Of a DNA stretch of 64,000 nt, positions 9,179 through 18,568 are shown one piece after another. This stretch comes from Corynebacterium pacaense (GTDB lineage: Bacteria > Actinomycetota > Actinomycetes > Mycobacteriales > Mycobacteriaceae): positions 1,200,708-1,264,707 of the forward strand of contig NZ_LT821239.1 of NCBI RefSeq assembly GCF_900169525.1, written 5' to 3'. The notes beneath the pieces are model-generated. The model was not told the origin of the DNA. It saw only the letters and a list, made by a program, of their open reading frames with translations, and searched no databases. Both the position numbers and the translations under genes were made by a program. Each line of letters starts with the position of its first letter. The first letter of the stretch is position 1.

Positions 9179-10318
9179 GTGGCACGTGACTATTACGGCA
9201 TTCTCGGAATCGACCGCAACGCAACCGAATCGGAGATCAAGAGGGCGTACCGGAAACTCGCCCGCAAGTACCACCCCGATGTCAACGGTGGCGAGGAGGC
9301 CGCGGAGAGATTCCGTGAGGTCTCCGTGGCCTATGAGGTGCTCACGGATGCGGACAAGCGCCGCATCGTCGACATGGGAGGCGATCCCATGGAGCAGAGC
9401 GGCGGGGCGGCCGGCGGTTACGGCGGTTTCGGCGGCGGCGGGCTGGGAGACATCTTTGACGCCTTCTTCGGCGGTGGCGCCGGAACCTCGCGGAGTCCGC
9501 GATCCCGCGTCCAGCCGGGTTCTGATACCCTGTGGCGCGCCTCCATCACCCTGGAGGAGGCCTTCACCGGGACGAAAAAGGAGATCACCCTGGACACCGC
9601 GGTGCTGTGCACCGTCTGCCACGGTTCCGGCTCGGCGAGCAATGCCGCCCCGGTGACCTGCGGCACCTGCCACGGTTCCGGTGAGATCCAGGAGGTGCAG
9701 CGCAGCTTCCTTGGCAATGTCATGACATCGCGGCCCTGCCACACCTGCAACGGCACCGGCGAGATCATCCCCGATCCCTGCCCGGAATGTGGCGGGGACG
9801 GTCGGGTCCGCGCACGCCGTGAGGTCACCGCGACGATTCCCGCCGGAATCCAGTCCGGGATGCGCATCCGGATGGCCAGCCAGGGCGAGGTCGGCCCCGG
9901 CGGCGGTCCGGCGGGCGACCTCTACGTGGAGGTCCAGATCCGTCCACACGCCGTGTTCACCCGCGACGGTGACAATCTGCACGCCAGCATCCGGGTGCCC
10001 ATGATCGACGCCGCCCTCGGCGTGGAACTCGATGTGGAGAACCTCGTCGGTGATGAGGTCAGGGTCACCATCCCGGCCGGCACCCAGCCCAACCAGATGA
10101 TCGTCTTCGCCGATGAGGGTATGCCGCGCCTACGCGCGGAGGGCAGGGGCGACCTGATCGCCCATGTCGATGTCATCGTTCCCACGGAACTGGATGAGAC
10201 CACCCGGGAGCTGCTCGAACGGGTCCGCGACCACCGCGGCGACGGTGCCTCCGTGCACCGTGAGGACGATGAATCGACGGGGTTGTTCAACAAGATCAAG
10301 AACAAGTTCCGTAAGTAG
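9179..10318 (+). CDS. dnaJ2: Chaperone protein DnaJ (DnaJ2 type)
   Basis: A 379-residue type I Hsp40 co-chaperone that stimulates DnaK. It contains a J domain with HPD at residues 32-34, a Gly-rich region (about 80-100), and four zinc-finger repeats of CxxCxGxG type: CTVCHGSG, CGTCHGSG, CHTCNGTG and CPECGGDG. The C-terminal substrate-binding domain follows. The start is GTG 9179, with AAAGGAAGAA about ten bases upstream. It is the second DnaJ typical of actinobacteria, linked to hrcA rather than to dnaK-grpE; the numbering is by convention. rsmE follows after 2 bp. Confidence 0.95.
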   Translation: MARDYYGILGIDRNATESEIKRAYRKLARKYHPDVNGGEEAAERFREVSVAYEVLTDADKRRIVDMGGDPMEQSGGAAGGYGGFGGGGLGDIFDAFFGGGAGTSRSPRSRVQPGSDTLWRASITLEEAFTGTKKEITLDTAVLCTVCHGSGSASNAAPVTCGTCHGSGEIQEVQRSFLGNVMTSRPCHTCNGTGEIIPDPCPECGGDGRVRARREVTATIPAGIQSGMRIRMASQGEVGPGGGPAGDLYVEVQIRPHAVFTRDGDNLHASIRVPMIDAALGVELDVENLVGDEVRVTIPAGTQPNQMIVFADEGMPRLRAEGRGDLIAHVDVIVPTELDETTRELLERVRDHRGDGASVHREDDESTGLFNKIKNKFRK

Positions 10319-10320
10319 CC

Positions 10321-11046
10321 ATGTCGCTGCCCGTGTTCATTTCAGACACCGACGCGGACGTCGGTGAGTCGGTGGAGCTCGGCGGTGCCGAGGGCAGGCA
10401 CGCCGTGACCGTCCGGCGCCTGCAGCCCGGTGAGAGGATCGTGCTTATCGACGGCCGCGGCGGCAGGCGCACCTGTGTGGTGCGCAGCACCGCGGGCAGG
10501 GACCGGCTCGGGCTGGTTGTTGAGTCCCTCGAGGTTGTGGCGGCGCCGGATCCCCGGGTCACGATCGTGCAGGCCATCCCGAAGGCGGAGCGTTCGGAAC
10601 TGGCCGTGGACCTGCTGACGCAGGCTGGAGCGGATCGCATCGTGGCGTGGCAGGCCTCGCGCAGTATCGCAAGGTGGGCGGGCAAGGAGGCGAAATCCCT
10701 GGCCAAGTGGCAGGCGGCCGCGGAGGCGGCCGCCAAACAGGCACGGCGTGCGTTCATCCCGCAGGTCAGCGGGGTCGTCGGTGCCGCCGGCGTCGAAAAG
10801 CTCATCGCCGACGCCGATCTGGCGCTGATCCTGCACGAGGAGTCCAGCACACCGATCCGCGAGTTCACCTTCAGCGGTGAGGTGGTGGTGATCATCGGCC
10901 CCGAGGGCGGGGTCGCCCCGGAGGAGGTGGAGGCCTTCAGCGCCGCCGGTGCGCATCCGGTCCGGCTGGGTCCGGAGGTGCTGCGGACCGCCTCGGCGGG
11001 AATGGTCGCACTTTCAGCCATCGGCGTTTTGTCGCAGCGCTGGTAA
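10321..11046 (+). CDS. rsmE: 16S rRNA (uracil(1498)-N3)-methyltransferase RsmE
   Basis: A 241-residue SPOUT-superfamily methyltransferase that methylates N3 of U1498 in 16S rRNA. It has an N-terminal PUA-like domain (GAEGRHAVTVRRLQPGERIVL) and the C-terminal trefoil-knot motifs IIGPEGGVAPEEVE and VRLGPEVLRTASAG, which bind S-adenosylmethionine. The length is normal for the family. The start is ATG 10321, two bases after dnaJ, so the two are probably co-transcribed, followed by phoH and ybeY. Confidence 0.95.
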   Translation: MSLPVFISDTDADVGESVELGGAEGRHAVTVRRLQPGERIVLIDGRGGRRTCVVRSTAGRDRLGLVVESLEVVAAPDPRVTIVQAIPKAERSELAVDLLTQAGADRIVAWQASRSIARWAGKEAKSLAKWQAAAEAAAKQARRAFIPQVSGVVGAAGVEKLIADADLALILHEESSTPIREFTFSGEVVVIIGPEGGVAPEEVEAFSAAGAHPVRLGPEVLRTASAGMVALSAIGVLSQRW

Positions 11047-11099
11047 AGTGACCCACAAAACTTATTGGAAAATCCCAGAAAGCAGGCAGATTCAGCACC

Positions 11100-12143
11100 T
11101 TGACCGCACAGCGAAGCACCCGCACCGACGTGGTCACCACCGTCTATGAGCTTGATCGTGAGCTGGCGCAGACGGTTCTGGGGATCACCGACGACAACCT
11201 GAAAGTGCTGGACAACCAGCTTGACTGCGATATTTTTGTAAGAGGGACCCGGGTCGAGCTCACCGGCCCGGCCCATGAGGTGTCCCGGGCCACCAAGATC
11301 TTCGATGAACTGCAATCCATCGCCAGACGGGGTCATGTGATCAGCCCGGACACCGTGAAGAGCGTGGTGGGGATTATCCGGGTGGAAACTCCGCAATCGG
11401 CCGCGGAGATCCTTTCCGGGGAGATCATAGCGCGCCGTGGCAGGGTCGTCCGCGCCAAGACCCTCGGGCAGAAGGAGTACGTCGACGCCATCGACGTCAA
11501 CACCATCGTCTTCGGCCTCGGGCCGGCCGGTTCGGGCAAGACCTACCTCGCGGTGGCCAAGGCGGTCCAGGCCCTGCAGCTCAAGCAGGTCAGCCGGATC
11601 ATTCTCACCCGTCCCGCCGTCGAGGCGGGGGAGAAGCTGGGATTCCTGCCGGGCACGCTCAATGACAAGATCGACCCCTACCTTCGTCCGCTCTATGATT
11701 CCCTGCGCGACATGCTGGAACCGGAGATGATCCCCAAGCTCATGGAGGCCGGGGTGATCGAGGTGGCGCCGCTGGCGTACATGCGCGGGCGCACGCTCAA
11801 TGATGCCTTCGTGATCCTCGACGAGGCCCAGAACACCACCCCTGCGCAGATGAAGATGTTTCTTACCCGCCTGGGGTTCGGCTCGAAAATGGTGGTCACC
11901 GGCGATATCACGCAGGTGGACCTGCCCGGTGGGCAAAGATCCGGGCTGCGTCTGGTCCGGCACATTCTCCGCGGCGTGGATGATGTGCACTTTTCCGAGC
12001 TGACTTCCGGGGACGTGGTGCGCCACCAGCTCGTCGGAAGGATCGTCGACGCCTACCAGGACTATGAGGACCTCGAGGAGCTGCGCGCCGCCGAGCGCAA
12101 GCGTGCGCGGGCGGCCCTCCGTGAGAAAGCGACTGAGCAGTGA
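11100..12143 (+). CDS. phoH: PhoH-family ATPase
   Basis: A 347-residue PhoH-like protein (PhoH1/YbeZ group): an N-terminal KH-like segment (about residues 30-110), then a P-loop ATPase with Walker A GPAGSGKT at 141-148 and a Walker B-like [31 protein letters not shown] and a late arginine complete the helicase-like fold. Members act in RNA metabolism and partner with YbeY, whose gene overlaps by 4 bp here. The likely start is TTG 11100, with a weak AGAAAGCAGG upstream. The C-terminal tail is Arg/Lys/Glu-rich ([15 protein letters not shown]). Confidence 0.93.
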   Translation: MTAQRSTRTDVVTTVYELDRELAQTVLGITDDNLKVLDNQLDCDIFVRGTRVELTGPAHEVSRATKIFDELQSIARRGHVISPDTVKSVVGIIRVETPQSAAEILSGEIIARRGRVVRAKTLGQKEYVDAIDVNTIVFGLGPAGSGKTYLAVAKAVQALQLKQVSRIILTRPAVEAGEKLGFLPGTLNDKIDPYLRPLYDSLRDMLEPEMIPKLMEAGVIEVAPLAYMRGRTLNDAFVILDEAQNTTPAQMKMFLTRLGFGSKMVVTGDITQVDLPGGQRSGLRLVRHILRGVDDVHFSELTSGDVVRHQLVGRIVDAYQDYEDLEELRAAERKRARAALREKATEQ

Positions 12144-12727
12144 GCATCGAAGTTTTCAACGAGTCCGGATATGACGGCGTCAATGAGGAGATGCTCATCG
12201 ATGTCCTCTCCTTCGCGCTCGGCGAGATGGATATCCACCCCGACGCGGAGGCTTCCATCCACATCGTGGACATGGACACCATCGCCGATCTGCATGTCAA
12301 GTGGCTCGACCTTGAGGGCCCCACCGATGTGATGAGCTTCCCCATGGATGAGCTCACCCCCGGCTACTCGCGCCCGGACGGCGCCACCCCGGGACCCGCG
12401 ATGCTCGGCGATATCGTGCTGTGCCCGGAGTTTGCGCAGAAGCAGGCCCACAAGGCGGGTCACGGTCTCGGCCACGAGCTCGCCCTGCTCACGGTGCACG
12501 GCTGCCTCCACCTGCTGGGCTATGACCATGTGGAGCCGGCGCAGGAACGGGAGATGTTCGCCCTGCAGAATGAGCTTCTCGCCGATTGGTACGACAACGT
12601 GGAGGCCCGCGGAATCGAGTTTCAGACCAAGCCCTCGGGCCCCGGTGCCTTCCCCACCGCCTCCGAGCGTCTCGAGCTCGATCTGAGGCTTGATGCAGAT
12701 GATCATGATGAATCCGAAGGTAAGTAA
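12140..12727 (+). CDS. ybeY: Endoribonuclease YbeY
   Basis: This 195-residue protein is the single-strand-specific metallo-endoribonuclease used in 16S rRNA 3'-end maturation and ribosome quality control. The zinc-binding signature [11 protein letters not shown] has its histidines at about 120, 124 and 130, and [10 protein letters not shown] is the upstream family motif. The protein is about 40 residues longer than typical YbeY because of a C-terminal extension ([20 protein letters not shown]). GTG 12140 overlaps phoH by 4 bp, and the membrane CBS protein follows 4 bp after its stop. Confidence 0.95.
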   Translation: MSIEVFNESGYDGVNEEMLIDVLSFALGEMDIHPDAEASIHIVDMDTIADLHVKWLDLEGPTDVMSFPMDELTPGYSRPDGATPGPAMLGDIVLCPEFAQKQAHKAGHGLGHELALLTVHGCLHLLGYDHVEPAQEREMFALQNELLADWYDNVEARGIEFQTKPSGPGAFPTASERLELDLRLDADDHDESEGK

Positions 12728-12731
12728 ATAG

Positions 12732-14057
12732 ATGGATGATCCCGTCATATGGTGGATGCCCGTCGCCATCATCGCCGCGCTGCTGCTCTCCGGATTGCTC
12801 GGGGCGGTGGAGTCCGCGGTGTCCGCGGTGTCGAGGGCCCGCGTCGAACAACTGCACAAGGATGATGAGCCGGGGGCCGCTGCGCTGCTCGGGGTGATCG
12901 ACAACCGGGCGACCAACATCAACATCCTGGTGCTGCTGCGCACCCTGCTCGATGCGACCGCAGCCGTGCTCGCCGGTGCCGTCGCGGTGATGGAACTGGG
13001 CAATGACGGCGGGGCGATAGCCGGCGCCATCGTTGTGATCGCCCTGGTCACCTTCGCGGTCGTCGGAGTCTTCGCCCGCACCGTGGGACGGAAGAACCCC
13101 TACACCGTTTCGCTGCGCTCCGCCGTGGTCCTCGGTGTCGTGGCCAAGATCCTCGGCCCGCTGGCACGGCTGCTGATCTGGATCGGCAACATCCTCGCGC
13201 CCGGTCCGGGGTTCCGAAACGGCCCCTACGCCACCGAGGTGGAGCTGCGCGAGATGGTCGATATCGCCCAGGAGCACGGCGTCGTGGAGATGGAGGAGCG
13301 GCGCATGATCCAGTCTGTCTTCGATCTCGCCTCCACCACGGCACGCCAGGTGATGGTCCCGCGTCCGGAGATGATCTGGATCGAATCGGGGAAGTCCGCC
13401 GGGCAGGCCACCGCGCTGTGCGTGCGTTCGGGGCATTCGCGGATTCCGGTGATCGGGGAGAACGTCGATGACATCATCGGCATCATCTATCTCAAGGATC
13501 TGGTGCAGAAGACCTACTATGCGACCGACGGCGGGCGTTCGGTCACTGTCGACGAGGTCATGCGCGCACCCACCTTCGTCCCCGATTCGAAGTCCCTGGA
13601 TGCCCTGCTCCAGGAGATGCAGGAACAGCACAACCACATCGCCATGCTCGTTGACGAGTACGGCGGTGTGGCCGGACTGATCTCCATCGAGGACATCCTC
13701 GAGGAGATCGTCGGCGAGATCGCCGATGAGTATGACAACAGTGAGGTCGCCCCCATCGAGGAGCTCGGGAAGCGCACCTACCGTGTGGTGTCCAGGCTGT
13801 CGCTTGAGGATCTCATCGAACTGATCAAGGACGAGCTCGATGAGGACCTGGTGTTCTCGGAGGAGATCGAGGATCAGGTGGATACCGTCGGCGGCCTGCT
13901 CGCCTTCGAACTCGGGAGGGTGCCGCTGCCCGGTGTTTCGGTGCGTACCTCCGGGCTGACCCTGACCGCGGAGGGCGCCAGAAACCGCCGTGGCCGGCTG
14001 CGGGTGCATTCCGTGGTGGTGGAGGTGGGAGATCTCAGTGTGGACGATGAGGACTGA
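12732..14057 (+). CDS. CNNM/CorC-type hemolysin-family membrane protein
   Basis: A 441-residue protein with an N-terminal DUF21/CNNM membrane domain (three to four hydrophobic segments within residues 1-140). Two CBS domains follow (about 200-330, including VPRPEMIWIE, IIGIIYLKDLV and HIAMLVDEYGGVAGLISIED), then a C-terminal CorC_HlyC domain. Related proteins are linked to magnesium/cobalt efflux; a haemolytic role is not supported. It sits in the ybeY-era interval, as in most actinobacteria, and is probably co-transcribed with phoH and ybeY. Confidence 0.9.
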   Translation: MDDPVIWWMPVAIIAALLLSGLLGAVESAVSAVSRARVEQLHKDDEPGAAALLGVIDNRATNINILVLLRTLLDATAAVLAGAVAVMELGNDGGAIAGAIVVIALVTFAVVGVFARTVGRKNPYTVSLRSAVVLGVVAKILGPLARLLIWIGNILAPGPGFRNGPYATEVELREMVDIAQEHGVVEMEERRMIQSVFDLASTTARQVMVPRPEMIWIESGKSAGQATALCVRSGHSRIPVIGENVDDIIGIIYLKDLVQKTYYATDGGRSVTVDEVMRAPTFVPDSKSLDALLQEMQEQHNHIAMLVDEYGGVAGLISIEDILEEIVGEIADEYDNSEVAPIEELGKRTYRVVSRLSLEDLIELIKDELDEDLVFSEEIEDQVDTVGGLLAFELGRVPLPGVSVRTSGLTLTAEGARNRRGRLRVHSVVVEVGDLSVDDED

Positions 14058-14155
14058 GTCCGCGGTGCCGGCAGCGCCGGAACGATGCCCGGATTCCCGC
14101 ATCGAGCGACTATGCTGGTAGATCAACCGTCAAATGAGATCTAGTAAGAGGATCA

Positions 14156-15073
14156 ATGAGTTTTAGCGATACCCCGGAGGGTTTCCGTTCCGGTTTCGTC
14201 AGCTTCGTCGGACGCCCCAACACGGGCAAGTCCACGCTGACCAACGCGCTGGTGGGGGAGAAGATCGCGATCATCGCCGATCAGCCGGAGACCACCCGCC
14301 ACCCCATCCGTGGCCTGGTGCACCGGGAGGACGCACAGATCATCGTGGTGGACACCCCGGGTCTGCACCGGCCGCGCACCCTGCTCGGCGAGCGGTTGAA
14401 TGAATCCGTCAGGGACACCTACGCCGATGTGGATCTGATCGGTCTGACCATCCCCGCGAATGAGAAGATCGGTCCCGGCGACCGCTGGATCCTCGAGGCC
14501 GTCCGCACCGTCGCCCCGCGGACGCCGATCGTGGGCATCATCACCAAGATCGACAGGGTCAGCCGCGATGAGGTCGCCGCCCAGTTGATGGCGGTGCACG
14601 AGCTTCTCGACGGACGCTCCGAGGTTGTCCCCGTATCCGCCGCCACAGGCGAGGGGGTGGACGTCCTCTCCGACGTCATCGCCGGGCTTCTTCCCGAGGG
14701 GCCGAAGTTCTACCCCGATGACCACGTCACCGACGAGGACAGGGACACCAGGATCGCCGAGGCCATCCGCGAGGCGGCCCTTTCCGGGCTCAAGGAAGAG
14801 CTCCCGCACTCGGTCGCGGTGGAGGTCGATGAGATCCTGCCGGATCCCGAGCGGGAGAACACCCTGAGCGTCCATGCGATACTCTACGTCGAGCGTCCCG
14901 GTCAAAAGGACATCATCACCGGTTTCAAGGGGCAGCGGCTGGGCCGGATCATCCACAACTCCCGTCTGGAGATCATCAGGATCCTGGGCCAGAACGTCTA
15001 CCTCGATCTGCGTATCAAGGTGCTCAAGAACTGGCAGTCCGATCCCAAGGCCCTGAACCGACTGGGTTTCTAG
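14156..15073 (+). CDS. era: GTPase Era
   Basis: A 305-residue ribosome-assembly GTPase. The G1 motif is at residues 19-27 (GRPNTGKST), G3 is DTPG (VVDTPGLHRP) and G4 is TKID (IITKIDRVS). The C-terminal KH domain that binds the 3' end of 16S rRNA contains GQRLGRIIHNSRLEI. The effector-region sequence PETTRHPIRG is slightly unusual, since H-P replaces the common residues before the conserved I-x-G. A TATGCT hexamer at 14111-14116 is a candidate -10. recO follows after 8 bp. Confidence 0.95.
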   Translation: MSFSDTPEGFRSGFVSFVGRPNTGKSTLTNALVGEKIAIIADQPETTRHPIRGLVHREDAQIIVVDTPGLHRPRTLLGERLNESVRDTYADVDLIGLTIPANEKIGPGDRWILEAVRTVAPRTPIVGIITKIDRVSRDEVAAQLMAVHELLDGRSEVVPVSAATGEGVDVLSDVIAGLLPEGPKFYPDDHVTDEDRDTRIAEAIREAALSGLKEELPHSVAVEVDEILPDPERENTLSVHAILYVERPGQKDIITGFKGQRLGRIIHNSRLEIIRILGQNVYLDLRIKVLKNWQSDPKALNRLGF

Positions 15074-15081
15074 GGAGCCGG

Positions 15082-15804
15082 GTGCGCAGGGGCAGTTACC
15101 GGGACCGCGCGCTGGTGGTGCGGACCCATGACTTCGGTGAGGCCGACCGCATCATCGTGCTGCTGACCAGGGAACACGGAATCGTTCGCGGTGTGGCCAA
15201 GGGCGTACGCAGGGCCAAGTCGCGCTTCGGCTCCCGCCTGCAGCTCTTCGTCGAACTCGATGTCCAGCTCTACCCGGGCCGGAATCTGGCCACGATCTCG
15301 GGCGCCGACACCGTCGGCTACTACGCCTCGGGGATCATCGACGATTTCATCCGCTATTCCTGTGCCTCCGCAGTCCTGGAGATCGCCGCGCAGATCAGCG
15401 ACGGCGATCCCGAGCTTTTCGACGCCACCACCGGCACCCTGCAGGACCTGCAGGGTGCCCGCGAACCGCTGCTGCTCCTGGATGCCTACATGCTGCGGGC
15501 GATGGATCACGCGGGCTGGGCACCCAGCCTGTTCAACTGCGCCCAGTGCTCCCGTCCGGGGCCGCACAACGCCTTCCACCCTGGTGCCGGTGGGGCGGTG
15601 TGCCTCTACTGCCGCCCACAGGGCAGCGCGGAGGTGCAGCCGGAGGTTCTGCACATGATGTGGCTGCTCGCACGGGGCGATCAGTCCGAGGTGCTCCGCC
15701 GCCGCCCGGAGATGATCCCCACCATCCACCGCCTGACAACCGCGCATCTGCAGTGGCATCTGGAGCGCAGGCTGCCAACCCTGGCGGTCCTGGATCAGGC
15801 GTAG
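15082..15804 (+). CDS. recO: DNA repair protein RecO
   Basis: A 240-residue RecO, which anneals single strands and loads RecA in the RecFOR pathway. It has an N-terminal OB fold (YRDRALVVRTHDFGEADRIIVLLT; GVAKGVRRAKSRFGSRLQ) and a helical C-terminus with a zinc site formed by FNCAQCSRPG and VCLYCRPQ. The start is GTG 15082 with GGGAGCC upstream. The era-recO-uppS order is the common actinobacterial arrangement. Confidence 0.95.
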   Translation: MRRGSYRDRALVVRTHDFGEADRIIVLLTREHGIVRGVAKGVRRAKSRFGSRLQLFVELDVQLYPGRNLATISGADTVGYYASGIIDDFIRYSCASAVLEIAAQISDGDPELFDATTGTLQDLQGAREPLLLLDAYMLRAMDHAGWAPSLFNCAQCSRPGPHNAFHPGAGGAVCLYCRPQGSAEVQPEVLHMMWLLARGDQSEVLRRRPEMIPTIHRLTTAHLQWHLERRLPTLAVLDQA

Positions 15805-15841
15805 TGGGTGCGGGTCAACGGGCATGGCACAATAGTGACTT

Positions 15842-16573
15842 GTGAGTGAACTTGTACCACCGAACATCCCCGCGAAATTCCTCCCCGGACACATTGCCCT
15901 GGTGATGGACGGCAATGGCCGCTGGGCCACCGACCGCGGGCTCAAGCGCACCGAGGGGCATCGGCGCGGGGAGGCGGTGCTCCTCGACGTTGTGGATGCC
16001 TGCCTGGCCCTGGGGATCCCCTATCTCTCCGCCTACGCCTTCTCCACGGAGAACTGGCGACGCTCCACGGATGAGGTCCGCTTTCTCATGGGATTCAACC
16101 GCGACGTGCTGCGCCGGCAGCGCGATGGACTCAACGAGAAGGGGGTCCGGGTGCGCTGGGTGGGCAGGCGGCCGCGGCTGTGGCGTTCGGTGATCCGCGA
16201 GCTGGAAATCGCAGAGGATCTGACCAGGGACAACACGAGGATGACGCTGGCGATGTGCGTCAACTACGGTTCCCGCGCGGAAATCGTGGACGCCGCGAAG
16301 GAGATCGCGCGGCAGGCCGCGGCCGGGGAGCTCCGCCCGGAGCAGATCACCGAGAAGACCTTCCCGGACTTCCTCGACGAGCCGGACATGCCCGATGTGG
16401 ATCTGTTTCTCCGGCCCTCGGGGGAGAAGCGCATCTCCAACTTCCTGCTGTGGCAGTCGGCCTATGCGGAAATGGTCTACCAGGACAAACTCTTTCCCGA
16501 CTTCACCCCGCAGGACCTGTTCGCGGCGGTCGAGGAGTATGCGCGCCGTGACCGACGGTTCGGAAGCGCGTAG
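15842..16573 (+). CDS. uppS: Isoprenyl diphosphate synthase (decaprenyl/undecaprenyl, UppS family)
   Basis: A 243-residue cis-prenyltransferase that makes the polyprenyl diphosphate lipid carrier for peptidoglycan and arabinogalactan synthesis. The catalytic aspartate lies in [13 protein letters not shown] (about residue 23). Also seen are [22 protein letters not shown] and the C-terminal [20 protein letters not shown]. The start is GTG 15842. Chain length (decaprenyl in related bacteria) cannot be read from the sequence. It follows recO by 37 bp and precedes the VIT1-type gene by 33 bp. Confidence 0.93.
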   Translation: MSELVPPNIPAKFLPGHIALVMDGNGRWATDRGLKRTEGHRRGEAVLLDVVDACLALGIPYLSAYAFSTENWRRSTDEVRFLMGFNRDVLRRQRDGLNEKGVRVRWVGRRPRLWRSVIRELEIAEDLTRDNTRMTLAMCVNYGSRAEIVDAAKEIARQAAAGELRPEQITEKTFPDFLDEPDMPDVDLFLRPSGEKRISNFLLWQSAYAEMVYQDKLFPDFTPQDLFAAVEEYARRDRRFGSA

Positions 16574-16606
16574 ATTGAAGCGGATGTCCAACGGAGGTAA
16601 CCGAGT

Positions 16607-17707
16607 GTGGAGAAGGAAATCGCAGTGAACACCAGTGCACCGACACCGGCGCAGATCAGGAGATGGCAGCAGTATCTGGCCAATGAGCGGGCCGAGGCCA
16701 GTGTCTACCGTCAGCTCGCGCACCGGCGCAGCGGGGAGGAGCGGGATATCCTCCTGCGCATCGCCGAGGCCGAGTCCCGCCATGAGCGCTACTGGGAGGA
16801 CAAACTCGGGGATGCGGCGCAGAGTATCCCGCGCGCGGATCTGAGAACCCGGATGCTCGCGGTACTCGCCCGCCGATTCGGTTCGGTCTTCTCCCTGGCG
16901 CTGATGCAGTCCGCGGAGTCGCGGAGCCCCTATGCCGACGATGAGGACGCCTCCGGACAGATCAGTGCCGATGAACGGATTCACGCGGAGGTTGTCCGGG
17001 GACTGGCCAGCAGGGGAAGGGAGCGGATGAGCGGTACCTTCCGCGCTGCGGTCTTCGGGGCGAATGACGGACTGGTTTCCAACCTCGCGCTGGTTCTCGG
17101 CGTTATGGCCAGTGGCGTATCGCCGCAGGTGGTGCTGGTCACAGGTGTCTCGGGTCTACTTTCCGGTGCCTTGTCGATGGCGGCTGGCGAGTACATCTCG
17201 GTGAAGTCGCAGAATGAGCTGCTCGAGGCCTCCGCACCAAATCCCGATATCACCTCAGCGCTGCCCGAGCTCGATGTCAACGCAAATGAACTGGAACTGG
17301 TGTACCGGGCGCGGGGTATGAGCCAGGAGGCGGCGAGCCAACGTGCGAGCCAGGTGTTCGCCGGTCTCCAGCGGGCCCACGGTGAGGAAGCCCCGGAGCT
17401 GATCGAGAAGCCCGCCGAACACGGGACGATGAGTTCCGCGCGTTCGGCCGCGCTGTCGAGCTTCATCTTCTTCGCCTCCGGTGCACTGATCCCGATCCTG
17501 CCGTTCATTTTCGGTGCGACGGGACTGACCGGTGGAGTGATCTCGCTGGTACTGGTCGGATTGGCGCTGCTGTGCACCGGTGGGATCACCGGTGTGCTGT
17601 CCGGCAAGCCCCCGACCATGCGGGCACTCCGGCAGCTGGGAATCGGCTACGGTGCGGCCGCCGTGACCTATGTTCTGGGGCTGGTTTTCGGCACGGTGAT
17701 CGGCTAG
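16607..17707 (+). CDS. Ferritin-like domain plus VIT1/CCC1 membrane transporter
   Basis: A 366-residue fusion. Residues about 10-150 form a helical ferritin-like (rubrerythrin/MbfA) domain with NERAEASVYRQLA and EAESRHERYWEDKLG, which carry Glu/His metal ligands. Residues about 160-366 are a VIT1/CCC1 domain of five membrane helices, with FGANDGLVSNLALVLGVMASG, LSGALSMAAGEYISVKSQNEL and a final GIGYGAAAVTYVLGLVFG. MbfA-type proteins export iron or manganese; the substrate here is inferred. GTG 16607 is placed nine bases after GGAGG. Regulation by an iron-responsive factor is possible but no box was identified. Confidence 0.85.
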   Translation: MEKEIAVNTSAPTPAQIRRWQQYLANERAEASVYRQLAHRRSGEERDILLRIAEAESRHERYWEDKLGDAAQSIPRADLRTRMLAVLARRFGSVFSLALMQSAESRSPYADDEDASGQISADERIHAEVVRGLASRGRERMSGTFRAAVFGANDGLVSNLALVLGVMASGVSPQVVLVTGVSGLLSGALSMAAGEYISVKSQNELLEASAPNPDITSALPELDVNANELELVYRARGMSQEAASQRASQVFAGLQRAHGEEAPELIEKPAEHGTMSSARSAALSSFIFFASGALIPILPFIFGATGLTGGVISLVLVGLALLCTGGITGVLSGKPPTMRALRQLGIGYGAAAVTYVLGLVFGTVIG

Positions 17708-17747
17708 CCGCGCCCCGCAGGGGTGTCCCCGCTCAATCGGTGGGGGT

Positions 17748-17764
17748 TGACGTAAGCCACGTCA
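17748..17764. promoter_or_regulatory. Perfect inverted repeat, candidate GntR operator
   Basis: TGACGT-aagcc-ACGTCA is a perfect 6-bp inverted repeat with a 5-bp spacer, ending 6 bases before the regulator's first possible start (17771). A second dyad, ATGGT-C-ACCAT (17774-17784), overlaps the start region and fits the FadR-type TGGTnACCA pattern. Either could be the autoregulatory operator of the downstream GntR protein. The inference rests on position and symmetry only. Confidence 0.45.
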
Positions 17765-17770
17765 CAGTAC

Positions 17771-18568
17771 ATGATGGTCACCATGAACCTGTCTGACAGC
17801 TGGACACCCCAACAGCATGCGATCCACCGGACCAGTGCAGCCGAGGAGGTCTTCGTCGCCCTGCGTGCGGCGATCGAGGCCGCGGACATGCCCCTCGGCG
17901 CAAAACTGGGCTCGGAGGCGGCACTGGCACGGGCGTACGGGGTCAGTCGCTCCGTGGTCAGGGAGGCGCTGCGTTCCTGCGCGGCGCTGGGACTGACCCG
18001 TACCGAAACGGGACGGGGCACCTTCGTCATCTCCCGCACCCCGACCAGGGGTCTGGTGCTGGGAAACTACTCCGCCAGCGATCTCTACGAGGCACGCCCT
18101 CACATCGAGATCCCCGCGGCCCGGCTCGCCGCGGAACGCAGGAGCGAGGCGGACGTGGAGCATCTGTTCGGCCTCATTGAGCACATGGAGGTCGAGGAGG
18201 ATTCCGCCCCCTGGGTCGAGCTGGACACCGAGTTCCACGCCTCCGTCGCCCGTGCCAGCCGCAACTCCGTGTTCAAGCAGGTGGTCGGGGATATCCGGGA
18301 ATCACTCGCCAGGCAGTCCGAGACCGTCAACCTCGTGGCGGGCAGACGGGAGCCCTCCAATATCGAGCACCGCGCGATCGTCGAGGCCATCGCCGCCGGG
18401 GAACCCGATGCCGCGGCAGCGGCGATGGCCAGGCACCTCTCCGCGGTCCAGGTCATAGTTGACGCCATCGTGAGTACCGCGGACGCCGGTGAGCGGCACG
18501 CGACCCCGGTGAAAGCGCACAGAAGTGCAACGCCCAAGGATCCGACCCCTCCCACCGTTCAAGGATGA
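17771..18568 (+). CDS. GntR-family (FadR/FCD) transcriptional regulator
   Basis: A regulator of up to 265 residues: N-terminal winged helix ([49 protein letters not shown]) and an all-helical FCD ligand domain with conserved metal-binding positions around DTEFHASVA and [19 protein letters not shown]. The start is uncertain among ATG 17771, 17774 and 17783, and no ribosome site is visible. Its stop overlaps the start of an amino-acid permease gene (ATGA), so it probably controls that transporter in response to a small carboxylate or amino acid. Because the permease frame is broken, the unit may no longer work. Confidence 0.88.
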   Translation: MMVTMNLSDSWTPQQHAIHRTSAAEEVFVALRAAIEAADMPLGAKLGSEAALARAYGVSRSVVREALRSCAALGLTRTETGRGTFVISRTPTRGLVLGNYSASDLYEARPHIEIPAARLAAERRSEADVEHLFGLIEHMEVEEDSAPWVELDTEFHASVARASRNSVFKQVVGDIRESLARQSETVNLVAGRREPSNIEHRAIVEAIAAGEPDAAAAAMARHLSAVQVIVDAIVSTADAGERHATPVKAHRSATPKDPTPPTVQG

